From Flaccisagitta enflata (lineage: Eukaryota; Chaetognatha; Sagittoidea; Aphragmophora): a stretch of DNA of 64,000 nucleotides. Of the stretch, positions 1 through 12,390 are shown one piece after another (the first letter of the stretch is position 1; every line of letters begins with the position of its first letter). The notes under the pieces were generated by a model that ran no database searches, had not been told where the DNA came from, and saw only the letters and a list, made by a program, of their open reading frames with translations. A program made the translations under genes and the position numbers. The DNA lies in contig OZ231127.1 in NCBI GenBank assembly GCA_965153355.1, positions 46,252,001-46,316,000 on the forward strand, in the 5' to 3' direction.

Positions 1-1092
1 TGAAAACTAAGAAATTTGGAACTTAGTTTTTCTCGGCTTAATAACCATTCTTCCCGTCCTCCGATTAAGTTGAGATTTTAGGACAAGATAATGTATTAAC
101 TTAGGTTGTTCCATGTCAAATTTCAAATTATTTGGCCAATATTAAGTGGGGTTTTGATGTCATTTTGTGTAATTTTCAAGCAAATTTCAGATTTTCGAAA
201 AAAACATCTATTGAGCGGGAAATTGCCGATCTTGAGATAGGATGATTTTTTTGCATAAACTAAAACATACATTCCTTAAGAATCAATTTTTGGAGGTCTG
301 TATGTGCTTGGATTTTGCAATATTTCAATTTCTATGCAAAACGGAAATTTCCTGTGAAGACTGTCAAGTAGTAAAAAGAAGACAACTTTTTTGCACTTAG
401 TGTAAACAACAGACATTATGTTAGGCCCCCATATTCGTAGGGGAGGGCCGGCTTGCAATTTAATTGGTTCTTTGTGGTATTGAAAAGTTATTTCAGGTCT
501 TGTTGATGATTTTCTACCTTCCCTGGAGTAACAGATTTGGTTTTACCATCATGGGTAAAAGGTGATTTCTGGGAAAATGTCCAACTTTGGCCTCAAAATA
601 AGAAAACTTTGCCTAACCATGTATTTTGCATTGGTTTTTGTTTTTTTAGTGTCCTTATACATAACTAGACCATATTGAAAGGGAGTTATGACCCATATGA
701 AGATTTCATCATTTAGACCTTCTGAACGCCTATATCGGCTCCTTCCTTTGCACTGTGTCCTAGCTTAATCAACCTTTTGTCAAGAACTGCTCGTTTTGGT
801 ACTCAAAGAAAAAAAACTGAGGGGCAGGGGCAGTACTGACCAAAATCCAGTTTTCACATTTTTAGATTACCCGATATTTAGACCAAATGATATCGCTTTA
901 GATCAGATCTTTCAAATTACCTACTGCCAGAATCGTGGATTCCAATCCATCGAGAAGATCATCACCAGGTATGGATCGCCTAAATGGAGAAAAGGAAAAA
1001 TGTCATCACTGAAATGTCCAAATAGGACAATTTTTTTTAGATAAAAATATATAGTTCTATCCCGCAATAACAGATCACAAGTGACTGGCACA
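1..1092. other. AT-rich intergenic stretch, nothing recognised
   Basis: No open frame here shows recognisable domain content or convincing splice signals. Short open frames at 276-458 and 796-1044 look like chance frames in AT-rich DNA. Confidence 0.6.
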
Positions 1093-1094
1093 TA

Positions 1095-1843
1095 CAGTGG
1101 GGTTTGTGGAATAACAGCCTAAACTGGAGGAAGGTATTTAAGCGTCTTAATTTCATTTGACAAACTTGATATTTGAAATACCAGTAATGGCGGCTGTCGC
1201 CGTGAGGAAAAAAGTCGTAAGTGTTGGCCACTCTCCATCAGGTGTTGGACCTCAGTCATTGCAACATTTTTTTTATTGCAGCTTTGGTTTTGTTTGATCA
1301 TCTATCTTTCTCTTTGTCTGTTTGTCTCTCTGGCTCTCAACTCTCTTTCTATGTCTTTTTTTAAGCTGCTTTATCTAGCTCTTGTGTTCTCTCTCTTTCA
1401 TGCTCTCTCTATTTCTTCTTCTGAACATTTATAACAACTAGAATATCAATATTTTGACAAATATTGTTAGGGAACATTGCTCAGAATTAAATTTGCTACA
1501 ATTTTCCCACAGTATGTCCTGTAAGAATATTGCTCGTTTAGCCGTTGCTAGGGAGCATCATTTAGCGGTTGCTAGGTGTGATGCCCCCTAGCAACGGCCA
1601 AACGAGCAATATTCTTACAGAACATACTGTGGGAAAGTTGTAGCAAATTTAATTTTGAGCGATGTTCCCTGACAATATTTCTCAAAATATTGATATTTTA
1701 GCGGTTATAAATGTTTGAAAAAATAATTTTGGTTTCCATAGCAACCAAAAAACTCAGGGACAAAAGCATCGAGTGAACAACTTATATTTCAAATATCAAG
1801 TTTGTCAAATGAAATTAAGACAGTTATTCCACGAACCCCACTG
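1095..1843. mobile_element. Palindromic Tc1/mariner-type MITE with TA target duplication
   Basis: The left end CAGTGGGGTTTGTGGAATAA (from 1095) matches the reverse complement of the right end (ending 1843). TA dinucleotides flank both sides (1093-1094 and 1844-1845). Similarity resumes inward (TTAATTTCATTTGACAAACT on both arms), with a ~29-bp insertion in the left arm near 1116-1145. A second nested palindrome (about 1425-1555 against 1571-1715) contains copies of TTGCTCGTTTRGCCGTTGCT. There is no transposase ORF. TA duplications and a CAGTGGGG end fit a non-autonomous Tc1/mariner element; the superfamily is inferred from this alone. Confidence 0.75.
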
Positions 1844-2300
1844 TATTAGATTTCAATAAATAGTGCTAAAAAATTGCTAATATCAAAAATATAAAAAAAC
1901 AAAGCCGGATAAATGGCCAATAAGTAGTTGGTAGCAGTATTGCGAGTAGGCAGGGGCAGTAGTACGGGTGGGCAGGGGCTTTTTGGGAGGTGGGCGGGAG
2001 CTGTAATGCTCACCAGTCGCGATTCCAGCCAATTTCGCCGCATCAAAATTTTCGCGTTACCTACCTTCCGACCTATGGACAGTAGAACACACCCTCTTAT
2101 AGTTAACAAATGTATGACCAAAAATTTCAAAAAATCTTTTCATAACCCAAGATTCGTTGATGCGGGATTTAACTGAGCTAACTAAATATAACAGAAAACA
2201 GACAAATCGAAGCATTCAGTATAAAGTGGAATCTTACATATGATGATAATGATGATGATGTATATAATTCAAGGTCATAGTAACTGTAAGCTAGACTTAC

Positions 2301-2600
2301 TCGCCCTTCTTTTTGGCCTCTGAAGGAGAGAGTCCTTTACGCTGAAGCAATTCTTCTTCGGTTTTCTTGGACTCAGATACCGTCCCGGCTGAAGTCCCGG
2401 CTTTTGTCCCGGATACAGTCCCGGATGTGGCATCCGTGGACGTCTTCGTGATCCCGGATGTAGCGTCTGTGGAATGGTCCTTGGATGTCGTCGACAGCGA
2501 CGCGTTGTTGTTGTCGATACTTTCTACATTAATTTCTGTTCCAGCATCTTCGGTCTTCTTCAAATCTTTGGCAATCGCCGTCGAATTTCCGAGTTTCTCT
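2301..2600 (-). CDS. Possible host exon, Ser/Thr-rich acidic protein (partial)
   Basis: On the minus strand a strong acceptor (TTTTCTTTAG) ends at 2601. It is followed by an open frame with a low-complexity middle of repeated T-D-A-T-S-G and G-T-x-S-G-T units and a charged end containing ELLQRKGLSPSEAKKKGE. At 2300 there is a perfect GTAAGT donor that overlaps a TAA stop (2297-2299), so this may be a 300-bp internal exon or a terminal one. No AATAAA signal is visible just downstream, which slightly favours an internal exon. I recognise no domain. A MITE sits 29 bp into the upstream intron. Confidence 0.45.
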
Positions 2601-2629
2601 CTAAAGAAAAAGTGTAAAAGTATTGTTTA

Positions 2630-3221
2630 ACAGCGGCCAAAAAAAAACCGGACGCTTAGTTTTTCATGATTGACTGAATACTACACATATTTTTCACTTT
2701 AAATCCATGAGCATTTTAAAGAGCTTCAAAAATTCTACAAATCTAGACCAAGCAGAAACTTCTAGCTCAAGTTGTTTTAAAATAACGTAAGATTGAAATT
2801 CAACATCCATTTTCTTAAAAGCAAATTCCTGGGTTTTACAATAAGACACTTTTTGTTTTACATATTCTGTAGGATGAAGAAATCAAATAAATAGAACGAA
2901 ATTCTAGGCAAAATTGAAGTATTTTGAATTCTCTACAAGATGGAATCAAGCAGAAATCATGATTCTTATTCGTTTTCAAGCTATATCAATTCAAAGATAG
3001 TTACTCTCAAAAGATTGACACCAGATTCGAGATTTTTGAGTAATTATTTTTAAAGCATCATAACTTCTAAAGTTTTGAGGCTACCATGTTCTGTGAGAGC
3101 TCAAATGAAAGATTTTTCGAAGCTCTTTGAAACCGTCATGGATTTCAAGGGTTTATCTTTTTTAGTTACTGAGAAATCCTTGATCAAAAAACAGCGTCCG
3201 GTTTGTTTTTTTTGCCACTGT
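2630..3221. mobile_element. Mariner-type MITE (592 bp) in the intron upstream of the 2301-2600 exon
   Basis: Terminal inverted repeats of about 27 bp: the left begins ACAGCGGCCAAAA and includes ACCGGACGC. The right end, reverse complemented, begins ACAGTGGCAAAA and includes ACCGGACGC. Flanking TA dinucleotides at 2628-2629 and 3222-3223 look like the target duplication. The interior is AT-rich without an ORF. Confidence 0.65.
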
Positions 3222-3589
3222 TATTTTAGCTGATATTTCATGTTTTCTGTCTTTTTCTCAGCAGGCAATTTTCGTTAAAACTTGAGCATAAGACTCAGAA
3301 CTTTTTTCATTTTTCTTTGCCAAAAGAATGTTGGTGTTTTCCATACTGGAATTCATATGCCGCCGCTTTTTTTTATTTGATTTCACCATCATAACAGTCT
3401 CTTATGCTTAATTATAGGGAAACTACGTGCTTAAACATTGAAAACTGATGAAAAATCGAGGAAGGGAGTTGTTGTCTTATGGTTCCCTTCATTACAAATT
3501 GTTTTTGCCTTTTCGCTTAAGCTTAAGAAAAAAAAATTCAAAAGATAAACTTTTTTTCAAAATCATTGAAAGGTGCAGGGTAATACCCA

Positions 3590-4130
3590 TTTTTAGTAAT
3601 ATCTTTCAAAAAAAGAGGAAAATAAGAAATAATTGAATTGGTCTGCTTTCCACCGGCCTCTTGACTAATTTGAGGGTGGGGAATCTGATGGTGAGGTCAA
3701 AAATGGTCTAGGACAACCATTTCTGAGTGAGACCCCAACCCGACTGTGCATAATAACATTTTTTTCACATTTTGCTAGTACATAGAGACCGTTGGTCTTT
3801 TGTGGCTAAAGCTGCCATTCAGAATTCCTCAAAAAAGCTATAGAGGGCTTGCTTCCTTGATGAACTACAGACAAAAGACAAAGGGGAATGCAAACAAATC
3901 CTGGGACTGCGTTTTTACTGATTCAATAAGCCAAAAATGGCCAAAAATGCCTAAAATGTCCAGTGCGGGGCCTAGATTCTCACTCAAGTCCAGGTCTCAC
4001 TCATAAATCTTTGTCCTTGACCCTTTTTGATCTCACCATTGGATTTCCCACCCTCAAATTAGTCTAGAGGCTGGTAGAAAGTAGACAAGCTCACATTTTG
4101 TGATTTCTGAAAGATATTACCCTTTTTAGG
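3590..4130. repeat. Foldback (inverted-repeat) element
   Basis: The arm at about 3590-3735 and the reverse complement of about 3980-4130 share long blocks, such as CTAATTTGAGGGTGGG and GAGTGAGACC, with scattered mismatches. Arms are roughly 110-140 bp with a ~250-bp centre. No ORF or clear target duplication was found. Confidence 0.6.
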
Positions 4131-4866
4131 CTTTCCCAGCGGCGCTCTTCTTTACACATGCTTGTTTGCAGAGATAAAACTGTCTTTTTAACTAAACAAA
4201 TCCTTTTCCGTCCAGATTTGTTCAGGTAGAACACAAAGAAAATCTGCCCATCCCTCCGTGTGCCCGCATCACACGCCGATCGCAGCCTCCAACTTGTAGA
4301 TTCTGACCTCATAAATCCAGTTTCTAGCCTAATATAGCCTCAAATAACATGTATGCTCTGTCTAACCTCTCAGACCCAGCCACAAAGGTCCAGAAAATAA
4401 TCATAATCCCCCCAGACTCACACGGCTATCAAGGCTGTAACCCCGTGCGACTTGGATTTTCTGATTTTCCATAGCCCATACCCGAATACGGTCAACGAAG
4501 CATGATGGACGACGATAATGAAGATCAAAAATTCGAAACGCCGAGCCACGTTCATCATATATCAAAGCTTAGCCGACGGTCATCCTTATTCTTTCTTATT
4601 CTCATAAATTGGTTGATTTTTTAAAAAGAGTAAGAGATGGAAGTTAACTCCGCAGCAGTAGTTGATATTCTCGTCGGCCACCAAGCAATGGGCGCACGGT
4701 TCCTGGGAAGTGGAAGGAGACGTGGGGAGACGTGGAGAGACATGCACGCACACGCGCACGCAACTACTACCACCTGACGACGACACGCGCTGACACGCGA
4801 GAGCCTGGGTGAAACCACAAACGACGACAGAAGACGAAGAAAACGAGCGCGCGCATGTTGGGGCAG
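4131..4866. other. Intergenic, no supported gene
   Basis: A minus-strand open frame at 4091-4312 has no recognisable motif and no convincing splice context. Frames within 4586-5126 are produced by GA repeats and by the repeat at 4920-5127. Confidence 0.5.

Positions 4867-4870
<4 letters not shown>

Positions 4871-4903
<33 letters not shown>
4871..4903. repeat. (GA)n microsatellite
   Basis: Pure GA dinucleotide tract directly beside the hairpin-capped repeat that begins at 4920. Confidence 0.95.
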
Positions 4904-4904
<1 letters not shown>

Positions 4905-4919
4905 AAACTGCATAAGGAA

Positions 4920-5127
4920 CAAGCCCGGATACACGGCTACCCCAGGCGTGTGCGGGTGGGGAGGGGCCGTATTTGAGGTCACTTGGTCACTTGGGCAGGA
5001 GCAGTGAGGCCAAAGACCGCAAAAACCCAAAAAAAGTAAAGTGTGTCGAAACGACGGATGGACCGACGGACGGACCGACGGACCGACGGATCGACAAAGC
5101 GGGGTGTAGAGTCGCCTAGGACGCAAC
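4920..5127 (-). repeat. Hairpin-capped interspersed repeat, copy 1
   Basis: Minus-orientation copy of a family present at least eleven times in the window. In the forward sense the family begins with a hairpin (GTCGCG-loop-CGCGAC), continues with a GGTCGGTC/GGTCCGTC-type run and a block reading CACTGCTCCTGCCCAAA, and ends GGCCTTG. Here the start hairpin is degraded. A TTA lies just outside the hairpin end. Confidence 0.85.
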
Positions 5128-5298
5128 TAAAAAGGAAAGAAAGAAGACAAACACAAATTAAAGCGAGTGGAGGGAAGACAGAAAGAAGACAGACTGAAGA
5201 AAGAAATGAGAAAGAAAGAAGGAGAAAGAAGGAGAAAGGGAGAAGAAAAACAAAGTTATAAGATTTCGAAGTAAGAGAAGCAGAGAGGATAGAAAGAG

Positions 5299-5323
5299 AC
5301 AGACAGACAGACAGACAGACAGA
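5299..5323. repeat. (ACAG)n microsatellite
   Basis: Tandem GACA/ACAG tetranucleotides. Confidence 0.9.
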
Positions 5324-5469
5324 GACGGACGAAAAGCATTAGGCAAATTCAAACCCAGGGTTAAGCCTTAAGGCAATTATAGAAACTATAGAAAGAGGAA
5401 AGAAAGACGACAGACGAAAAGACAGTAATACAAAAAAGGTAGAAAGGAAGAGAGAAAGAGAGAGGAAGA

Positions 5470-5541
5470 CATGCTTTTATAGTTTAGGACTCTGGCCTAC
5501 AGAAATAGAGGGACATAAGTTCGAATCCCGGATAAGCATGG
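5470..5541 (+). pseudogene. tRNA-like sequence (possible tRNA relic or SINE head)
   Basis: CATGCTT at the start can pair over seven bases with AAGCATG at the end. The B-box-like GTTCGAATCCCGG sits at the expected place and a TAGTTTAGGACTCTGG stretch resembles a D-arm/A-box. The T-stem and anticodon stem do not pair properly and the D-loop is short. It is therefore not a standard functional tRNA; chance resemblance is possible. Confidence 0.3.
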
Positions 5542-5629
5542 TGACAAGTTGTAATTACAGATACAACTGCAATTACAACAAAATAATAAATACTGATAGA
5601 CACGCATGAGAAAACAAACAAAGAATTGT

Positions 5630-5632
<3 letters not shown>

Positions 5633-5679
<47 letters not shown>
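5633..5679. repeat. (GA)n microsatellite
   Basis: Uninterrupted GA dinucleotides; neighbouring open frames are artefacts of it. Confidence 0.95.
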
Positions 5680-5681
<2 letters not shown>

Positions 5682-6164
5682 CATTCCGCTGCAGAGACCG
5701 CAGCGGCCCCCGCAGCAAACTCTTGAGCTCCCAGATGCAACTGGCGTCAATGACGTGAGAAAACCATGGGATTAACGGAGGCAACGCAGCACCCGCAAAA
5801 CCAGACGCCCCCACTCCCCGGTCATATTCGCCCTAGAAACTGTCTAATGCAGTTTTAGATCTTAAGTCAAGAGTTTTGCCATCTAATTAGGCAGTTTCCA
5901 CAATAAACTAGACTGGCGGAAATTAGGCGCCTGAATTCGTAAACATTGATAAAAAATTTCACCAATAAAGGTGGCTGGAAAAAAGTCGTAAATATATGTT
6001 TTATTTATGTGCATGTTCTTCGTCGTAAATATATGTTTTATTTATGTGCATGTTCTTCTGTGCATGCATCTCATGACCTCTGGTTGACTGCTTATCTGTT
6101 TTTGTTATTCAATCTCTGTCTCTCTGTGTCTCTTTTTCCTCTTGGGCTTTGAGTGCATCTGTGT

Positions 6165-7069
<905 letters not shown>

Positions 7070-7340
7070 TCGTCTTCGTTGTCGTCGTCGTCGTCGTTGT
7101 CTTCGCCGCCGCTGCCGCCGCCGTCATAGTCATCATCGTCATCATCATCGTCATCGTCATCGTCGTTGTCGTCTTCGCCGCCGCCGCCGCCGTCGTCGTT
7201 GTCGTTAAATTTGAGAACAATGTCGGCCATGATGACATCATTGAGGATGATGATGGTAATGGCGATGGCGAAGGCGACGGGAAGTGTAAACAATTCATTT
7301 CTATCGCCATCGCCATCGCCATCGCCATCGCCTCTCTTTT
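7070..7340. repeat. Degenerate GTC/GCC/GAT trinucleotide and ATCGCC hexamer repeats
   Basis: Runs of GTC, GCC and CAT/ATC triplets at 7075-7205 and of ATGGCG/CGCCAT hexamers at 7250-7335. They give long but low-complexity frames on both strands (poly-V/A, poly-D/G); I do not treat these as genes. Similar CGCCAG units continue thinly to about 7660. Confidence 0.85.
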
Positions 7341-7725
7341 TCCTGCTCTACATTGCCAGCGCCATCAACATCGACATCGCCGCCACGTCACCTCCTGCTC
7401 TTCATCGCCAGCGCCAGTGCCGCCGTCTCAATCTTTTTGTCTTGTTCCTCACCCTCTTTTCTTGTCTCAATTCCTATAACAACTGTTTTTCATTTCTTTT
7501 CATATTCCAGCTCCAGGTCAACAGGAGTACCAGCGCCATCGCCGTCGCCATCGCCAGCGCCACCTCTTCTTCCTCTAGTCATTATCTCACTTTTTTTCAT
7601 TTCATAATTTGCTCATATTCTTTTTTTTTCTCCAGCGCTAGCGCCAGTGCCAGCGCCACCTCCTTTTCCTGACACCCTTGTATCTTGAAAATAATGCGGG
7701 TAAATCAGCAATTAGACCTAGAATA

Positions 7726-7816
7726 AACCTGCGGATAAACCTGCGGATTAACCTGCGGATAAACCTGCGGATAACACTATGGAGCACTTAAAACTGCGGA
7801 TTAAACTGCGGATAAA
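7726..7816. repeat. Minisatellite of ~14-bp units (AACCTGCGGATAA)
   Basis: At least six imperfect tandem copies of CCTGCGGATWAA. Confidence 0.8.
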
Positions 7817-7990
7817 GGCTCTGTCTATTAAGCTGTAGTGAAATGAGGAAAAGTGAATTCATTTATCTCCTGGCACATTTTTATTACGGGTATGGGTCTT
7901 AGGAATGGGTAGGAACTCATTTTTCATCACTGGTGAGGGTTTTAGGTACTCGCGATTTGACCGTAATATGCAAATGAGTTTTTTGTCAAT
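7812..7990 (+). repeat. Left arm of a 3.3-kb-spaced inverted repeat
   Basis: This segment matches the reverse complement of 11110-11290. Shared blocks include ATCTCCTGGCACATTTTTAT and TACTCGCGATTTGACC, with AATATGCAAATGAG. The pair brackets a piggyBac-like transposase relic, but I could not see precise TTAA-flanked ends. Confidence 0.65.
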
Positions 7991-8130
7991 TTTGCCTTTA
8001 TTTCATCAACATTGTATATTTTGAATGACACCGACTTTAAAAAAAAACCTTTCTGGGGGGTATTTCTTGGAGAAAAGGACACATAGTGCCTTGACATTGA
8101 AAAATGAATGATACAAATATCTCAATTAAG

Positions 8131-8182
8131 AGGTGGAGGAGGGAAGGAGGAGGAGAAGGAGGAGGAGGAGGAGGCGGAGAGG
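8131..8182. repeat. (GGA)n-rich tract
   Basis: Imperfect AGG/GGA trinucleotide repeat. Confidence 0.8.
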
Positions 8183-8283
8183 GTGGGGACATTTTGAATG
8201 AGTCTCTGAACGATTTTGTTTTTCTTTCAGAATCCTCCGCCAGAGCGAATGTTATTCAAATAGCTTCGGGTCGTAACACATAA

Positions 8284-8390
8284 AACCCAGCCAACCCTTA
8301 GCCCTAAAGCTAATCTTGTCCCTAACCTTAACCCTAAAACTATCCCCAACCCTAACCCTAACCCTAAACCCACCCCTAGCCCTAATTTAA
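8284..8390. repeat. Degenerate telomere-like CCCTAA array
   Basis: Imperfect CCCTAA/CCCTAAAC units, several exact. An opposite-orientation TTAGGG-like stretch occurs at 57525-57606. Confidence 0.7.
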
Positions 8391-8449
8391 AAAACCGCTT
8401 AAAAAGTCTTAAAAACAAAAGATCGACAGATGGTTGTTCAAGTGTACCG

Positions 8450-8796
8450 AGGGTGGTGCCTTAAGAACAGCTGACTTTCTGGTGATTATTCCTACAAATC
8501 TAAGTCATTTTAGCATGCTTAAGGTTTTCATTTGCTCCCACCACATCTAGAGGTTTCCATCCATTTGTTGGTTGATTAGTTGGTCAGTTGGTCAGTTGGT
8601 TGGATGGTTGGTCGGAGGAGGAGGAGGCGGCGGAGAGGGTGGTGCCTTAAGAACAGCTGACTTTCTGGTAATTATTTTCACAAATCTAAGTCTTTTAATC
8701 ATGCTTAAGGTTTTCATTTGCTCCCACCACATCTAGAGGTTTCCATCCATTTGTTGGTTGATTGGTTGGTCAGTTGATTGGATGGTTGGTCGGTTG
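8450..8796. repeat. Tandem duplication, two ~160-bp copies
   Basis: 8450-8613 and 8638-8796 share long identical blocks such as GGTGCCTTAAGAACAGCTGA and CTCCCACCACATCTAGAGG, ending in TTGGTTGATT/GGTTGGTCGG runs. Both are preceded by a GGAGG-rich stretch. Confidence 0.8.
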
Positions 8797-8840
8797 ATTG
8801 GTGAGCAATGCCGAGATTTTGAATCGCGCCAAAATTTGGC

Positions 8841-8842
8841 CG

Positions 8843-8880
<38 letters not shown>
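8841..8880. repeat. (GA)n microsatellite
   Basis: GA dinucleotide run. Confidence 0.9.
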
Positions 8881-8881
<1 letters not shown>

Positions 8882-9563
8882 TTGGCTCTTTTGCCTAAAA
8901 TCTTCCCTTTAGCTTGGGATTAGCTTCAAATCAGTCTCAGGTTAAATCACTCTGGTCTAAAACTAGCCTGCAGAGTGCTGACCAAAAGAGGTTTGGAGCC
9001 TTAAGGCCAAAATTTGAGCCTCAAGGCTTGGGCTGGGATTGGAGCTTTGAGGCAGGGAATTAGGCTTCCTATCAGGGGGAGGGTCGGAGAAAGAGAAGGA
9101 GAAGGAGAAAATCTCCCATATGTGTGAAAGCATAGGTCATCGGCCACTGCCCAAAAGGGGTGCTAATTACAGCCTATATCCCCAGATATTTAACTATTGC
9201 TAACCCGCAACCTCAATCATTGTGCCAAATTATAGAACAATCAAATGAAAATAATTTTGCATTGAATCCTATGGGGTTTGTGTGTCATTGTACAAACAGT
9301 ATTTTTGGTCGCGGATACACAACTACATCTTGCTAACAGGGCGAAAAATTTCGTACTGTCTGTTGATTGAAAACTTAACTTTTTTTGAGTTATGAGCTAA
9401 AATATGAATAAGAGTATCTCAGTTGGTCATACTAAAGATAGAAATTAAGAGCTGTTGATACAATTAGCACACATGGCCAATTGGCCATGACATGTATCTA
9501 AAACAAAACAGAAATTCAGATTTTGACATGATTTTATTCACAGAACTGTGCAACTTTATCGGC

Positions 9564-9824
9564 CTAACTTTCATCTTTAAACATTGAAGAGAATTTTATT
9601 GGAGTGTCTTTTCTTAAGATTTGATGACAAGTATGAAATTTTTTGCACACCCTGTTATGTTCGTCGTTTGGTCCTTTGGGGGTTTCATACAAAACATTGT
9701 TGAAATGTATAAATTTTAGTCTTTTTATTGTGTCATAGGTCATTGTGAGACATAAAAAAGGGAAATACTGTTGTAATGTACTTCTGTAGTACTGTAGATC
9801 ATCACAGGATGGAAACAAATCCAT
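9564..9824 (-). pseudogene. piggyBac-like transposase fragment
   Basis: An 86-codon minus frame contains LKFIHFNN followed by ETPKGPNDEHNRV, and ends near FKDES. The spacing resembles the piggyBac transposase region where an rF..I.r.lHF.dN block precedes a D..L..I.P block and then the DE-S/M stretch. The frame is closed by stops on both sides, so it is a relic. It lies between the inverted-repeat arms 7812-7990 and 11110-11290. The family call is from recalled family pattern and needs a profile search. Confidence 0.45.
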
Positions 9825-10045
9825 ATTATCATAAATTAAGTGACACGTTCACATATACGACCAACTATAATCCATTGATATTTCCTATGGATTGGCCAAC
9901 CGTCAGACTTACCAATGTCCAGAAACAGTAAAATATAGTTGCGTACATACAACAAAATCGACGCAGGGTCACAATTTTGTTGAGGATGAGACCGATGAGT
10001 GGGTAGGGGCGTACTAACTCTATATACATCCTCCCCTATCCCACA

Positions 10046-10275
10046 CTTAGAGGGCGTTTTTAGTCAAAGACGATCGCGATTTTAATGGGCCACTCGGTCG
10101 CTCCCTACATTCGTTCACTCGCACCGCTCACTCCACTCACTTGCTATGTAGCGCTCTGCTTTATTACGCTCGCTTCACATGCTCTCTGTTCACGGGCTCA
10201 CTCACTCACTTCGCTCACTCCCTTGTGGGACATTTGAAATTATAAATATGTGTTCACTCTGTAAACGCATTCAAT
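10046..10275 (+). mobile_element. Harbinger-like MITE, partial copy
   Basis: Begins AGGGCGTTTTTAGTCAAAGA and has an unusual interior of TCACTCG/GCTCACTC-type repeats. It matches the reverse complement of the fuller copy at 51247-51518 but lacks that copy's far terminus. Confidence 0.6.
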
Positions 10276-10709
10276 GGGGCTCATCGTACAATGTGATAAA
10301 AAGAAGAAAACGGAAAATTGAAAGCTAATTTTTGTCTGCATGCAGCAAGACTTCTTCAGGCTAATGGCAAAGAAATGGACATGGATACATGGATACATTC
10401 TTTTCATCACGTTGTACGATGAGTTAGGTCATCAATATGCCTCTACTACTACAACAGTACAATATCCATCGTACAGGTTCTCTTGTGTAATTTTGAATTA
10501 TGTAGCCTGTCATTGCTTGAAAAGTTGATGTTTTCAGTCTTGTGCACATGGCTATAACCCCCATGTCTGTTGGTCCGTCTTTTGGTCTGATTTGCATCAC
10601 TTCCCCTGCCCAACTGCTTAGAAACTTTTTTCATCACTGCCCTTGCCCACCCCCAAACGACTAGGATAGTTGTTCACCTTGCCTGGATAACATGTGTAAC
10701 TGGATTTTA

Positions 10710-10907
10710 GTTGTGTGCACGCGACTCCACACCCCGCTTTGTCCGTCCGTCCGTTGGTCAGTCGGTTGGTTGGTCCATCTGTCCGTCACTCTTTTAGTTT
10801 TTTATCAATCTTATTTCCTTAAGTCATTTTAAGTCATTTAAGAGTATACTAAGTCATTCTAAGTCATTCTAAGTCATTATGTAAGTCTCCCATGCGACTT
10901 GGCCTTG
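10710..10907 (+). repeat. Hairpin-capped interspersed repeat, copy 2
   Basis: Starts with a GTTGTGTGCACGCGAC variant of the hairpin and ends GGCCTTG. It is flanked on both sides by TTA (10707-10709, 10908-10910). The usual central block is replaced by tandem AAGTCATTT units (about 10818-10884). Confidence 0.8.
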
Positions 10908-10914
10908 TTACTTC

Positions 10915-10950
10915 CTCTCCTCCTCCTCCTCCTCCTCCTCCTCCTCCTTA
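10915..10950. repeat. (CTC)n microsatellite
   Basis: CTC trinucleotide run immediately after repeat copy 2. Confidence 0.9.
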
Positions 10951-11109
10951 ACCACAACTACCACCACTGACTGCTCCAATCCTTCTCCAAAATCCTTTTT
11001 CTTCCTCTCTCAGATCTATATCATTCCGTAGAGCACAAAAACATTTTCGGACCAAGTTACCGGCCTCCTTTCAATGTATTTCAATACCGAGAATTGAAAA
11101 ATCGCGAAA

Positions 11110-11290
11110 ATCAGTGAAAATCTCATTTGCATATTGTGGTCAAATCGCGAGTACCAAGATGTTACCCCACCACCAAAAAATGAGTTTCCTGTCATTCATT
11201 TGACCAATACCCGTCATAAAAATGTGCCAGGAGATGGATGAACTCACTTTACCTCATTTCAATACAGCTTACTGTCTATGTAAAAGCCCT
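11110..11290 (-). repeat. Right arm of the inverted repeat paired with 7812-7990
   Basis: The reverse complement aligns with 7812-7990 over most of its length with moderate divergence. Confidence 0.65.
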
Positions 11291-11829
11291 GCCCTCAGCG
11301 CTCGAACTACGACTACCTCAATATCATAAATTGAAAACTAGGTGTTGTCAATTGATGCAAGATCTTCAAATGACTCTTAAAATTGACTTTAATCATATCT
11401 AGATTCCTTGAATTGACTTTGAACTAATAAAAGTCCATGACATTTGGAAAGCCCGTCAAAATAGCTTCCATTTGAGTTGTATCTGGCATCTGTAGGTCAA
11501 TTCATTAAAGAGTTATGTTAATTTAAGTAAAAACATTCCTTTCTTGATAGCAGCAAAAAAAAACGTCAAAATTTTCATTGCTGATTTTGATACCTTGTCT
11601 TTGTTTTATCATGTCATGTCATGTCTCCGTTTTTAAAGCTCTTTCAAAGGCTCCCAAGAAGAACCTAAAAAGTTGATTTCAAGTCCCTTAAACATTTACT
11701 TTTGCTTGTATCTTTTTTTATGCATCGCACTGTACAGTATGATTTTTTTCGTTTGTAACATTACACAACAACATTGCTCAGCTCCCTAGCATACAGACTA
11801 CTTCGGCAATGGCTCATTTTGTAGATAAA

Positions 11830-12390
11830 AAGTGAGCATTTTATGATATTTGAAGTGTTGGACTTTTTAACAAAAACCTGACCTCTGTCAAAGGTGAGGA
11901 ATACGCATGTCAGAGTGCCCGAATCGGCCAAAACTGGCTTTCCCCCTGCCGTTATCTGTTTCCTTTGCTTAGATGCTATCAAATGACCCGTTGCGCGACT
12001 GTCAATTCAATCGGGAACCATCGTTAGGGTGACCGTGAAGTTTCCATAGAAATCTATGGCAGAGGAAAAATTTGCATAATGAAAATATTGATTTTAATGC
12101 TAAATCAATACAAACTTTATCCACACCCTAACGATGGTTCCCGATCAAATTGAAGGCTGCGCGACGGCTCGTTTGACAGGATTTCTGCAAAGTAAAAGAT
12201 GATGGTGGGGGGAAAGCCAGTTTCGCTCGTTTTTGGCACCCTGACACTCTTAGTGAGGAAGCATAAGACAAAAAAAATATGGCTCTATTATCTGGATGGA
12301 TTGAGCAAAAATTGCCAGGTTGGTCCCAAACAGAAGCTAAATAAGACCAGTTTTCAAAAAATAAAAAAACAAGCACTTTACATTGAAAAA
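11830..12390. mobile_element. Palindromic foldback/MITE-like element
   Basis: The inner arms CGGGAACCATCGTTAGGGTG (11999-12031 region) and its complement (12122-12150 region) are near-identical. Outward, similarity continues through AAACTGGCTTTCCCCC and the GTCAGAGTGCC/GTCAGGGTGCC blocks, then fades. The ~90-bp centre is AT-rich. Exact ends were not resolved, and small frames inside are not considered genes. Confidence 0.6.

Noticed and set aside
5043-5261. Basic Arg/Lys/Asp ORF
   Set aside because: Composed of the GGACGGACC run of repeat copy 1 and of GAAA-rich simple sequence.
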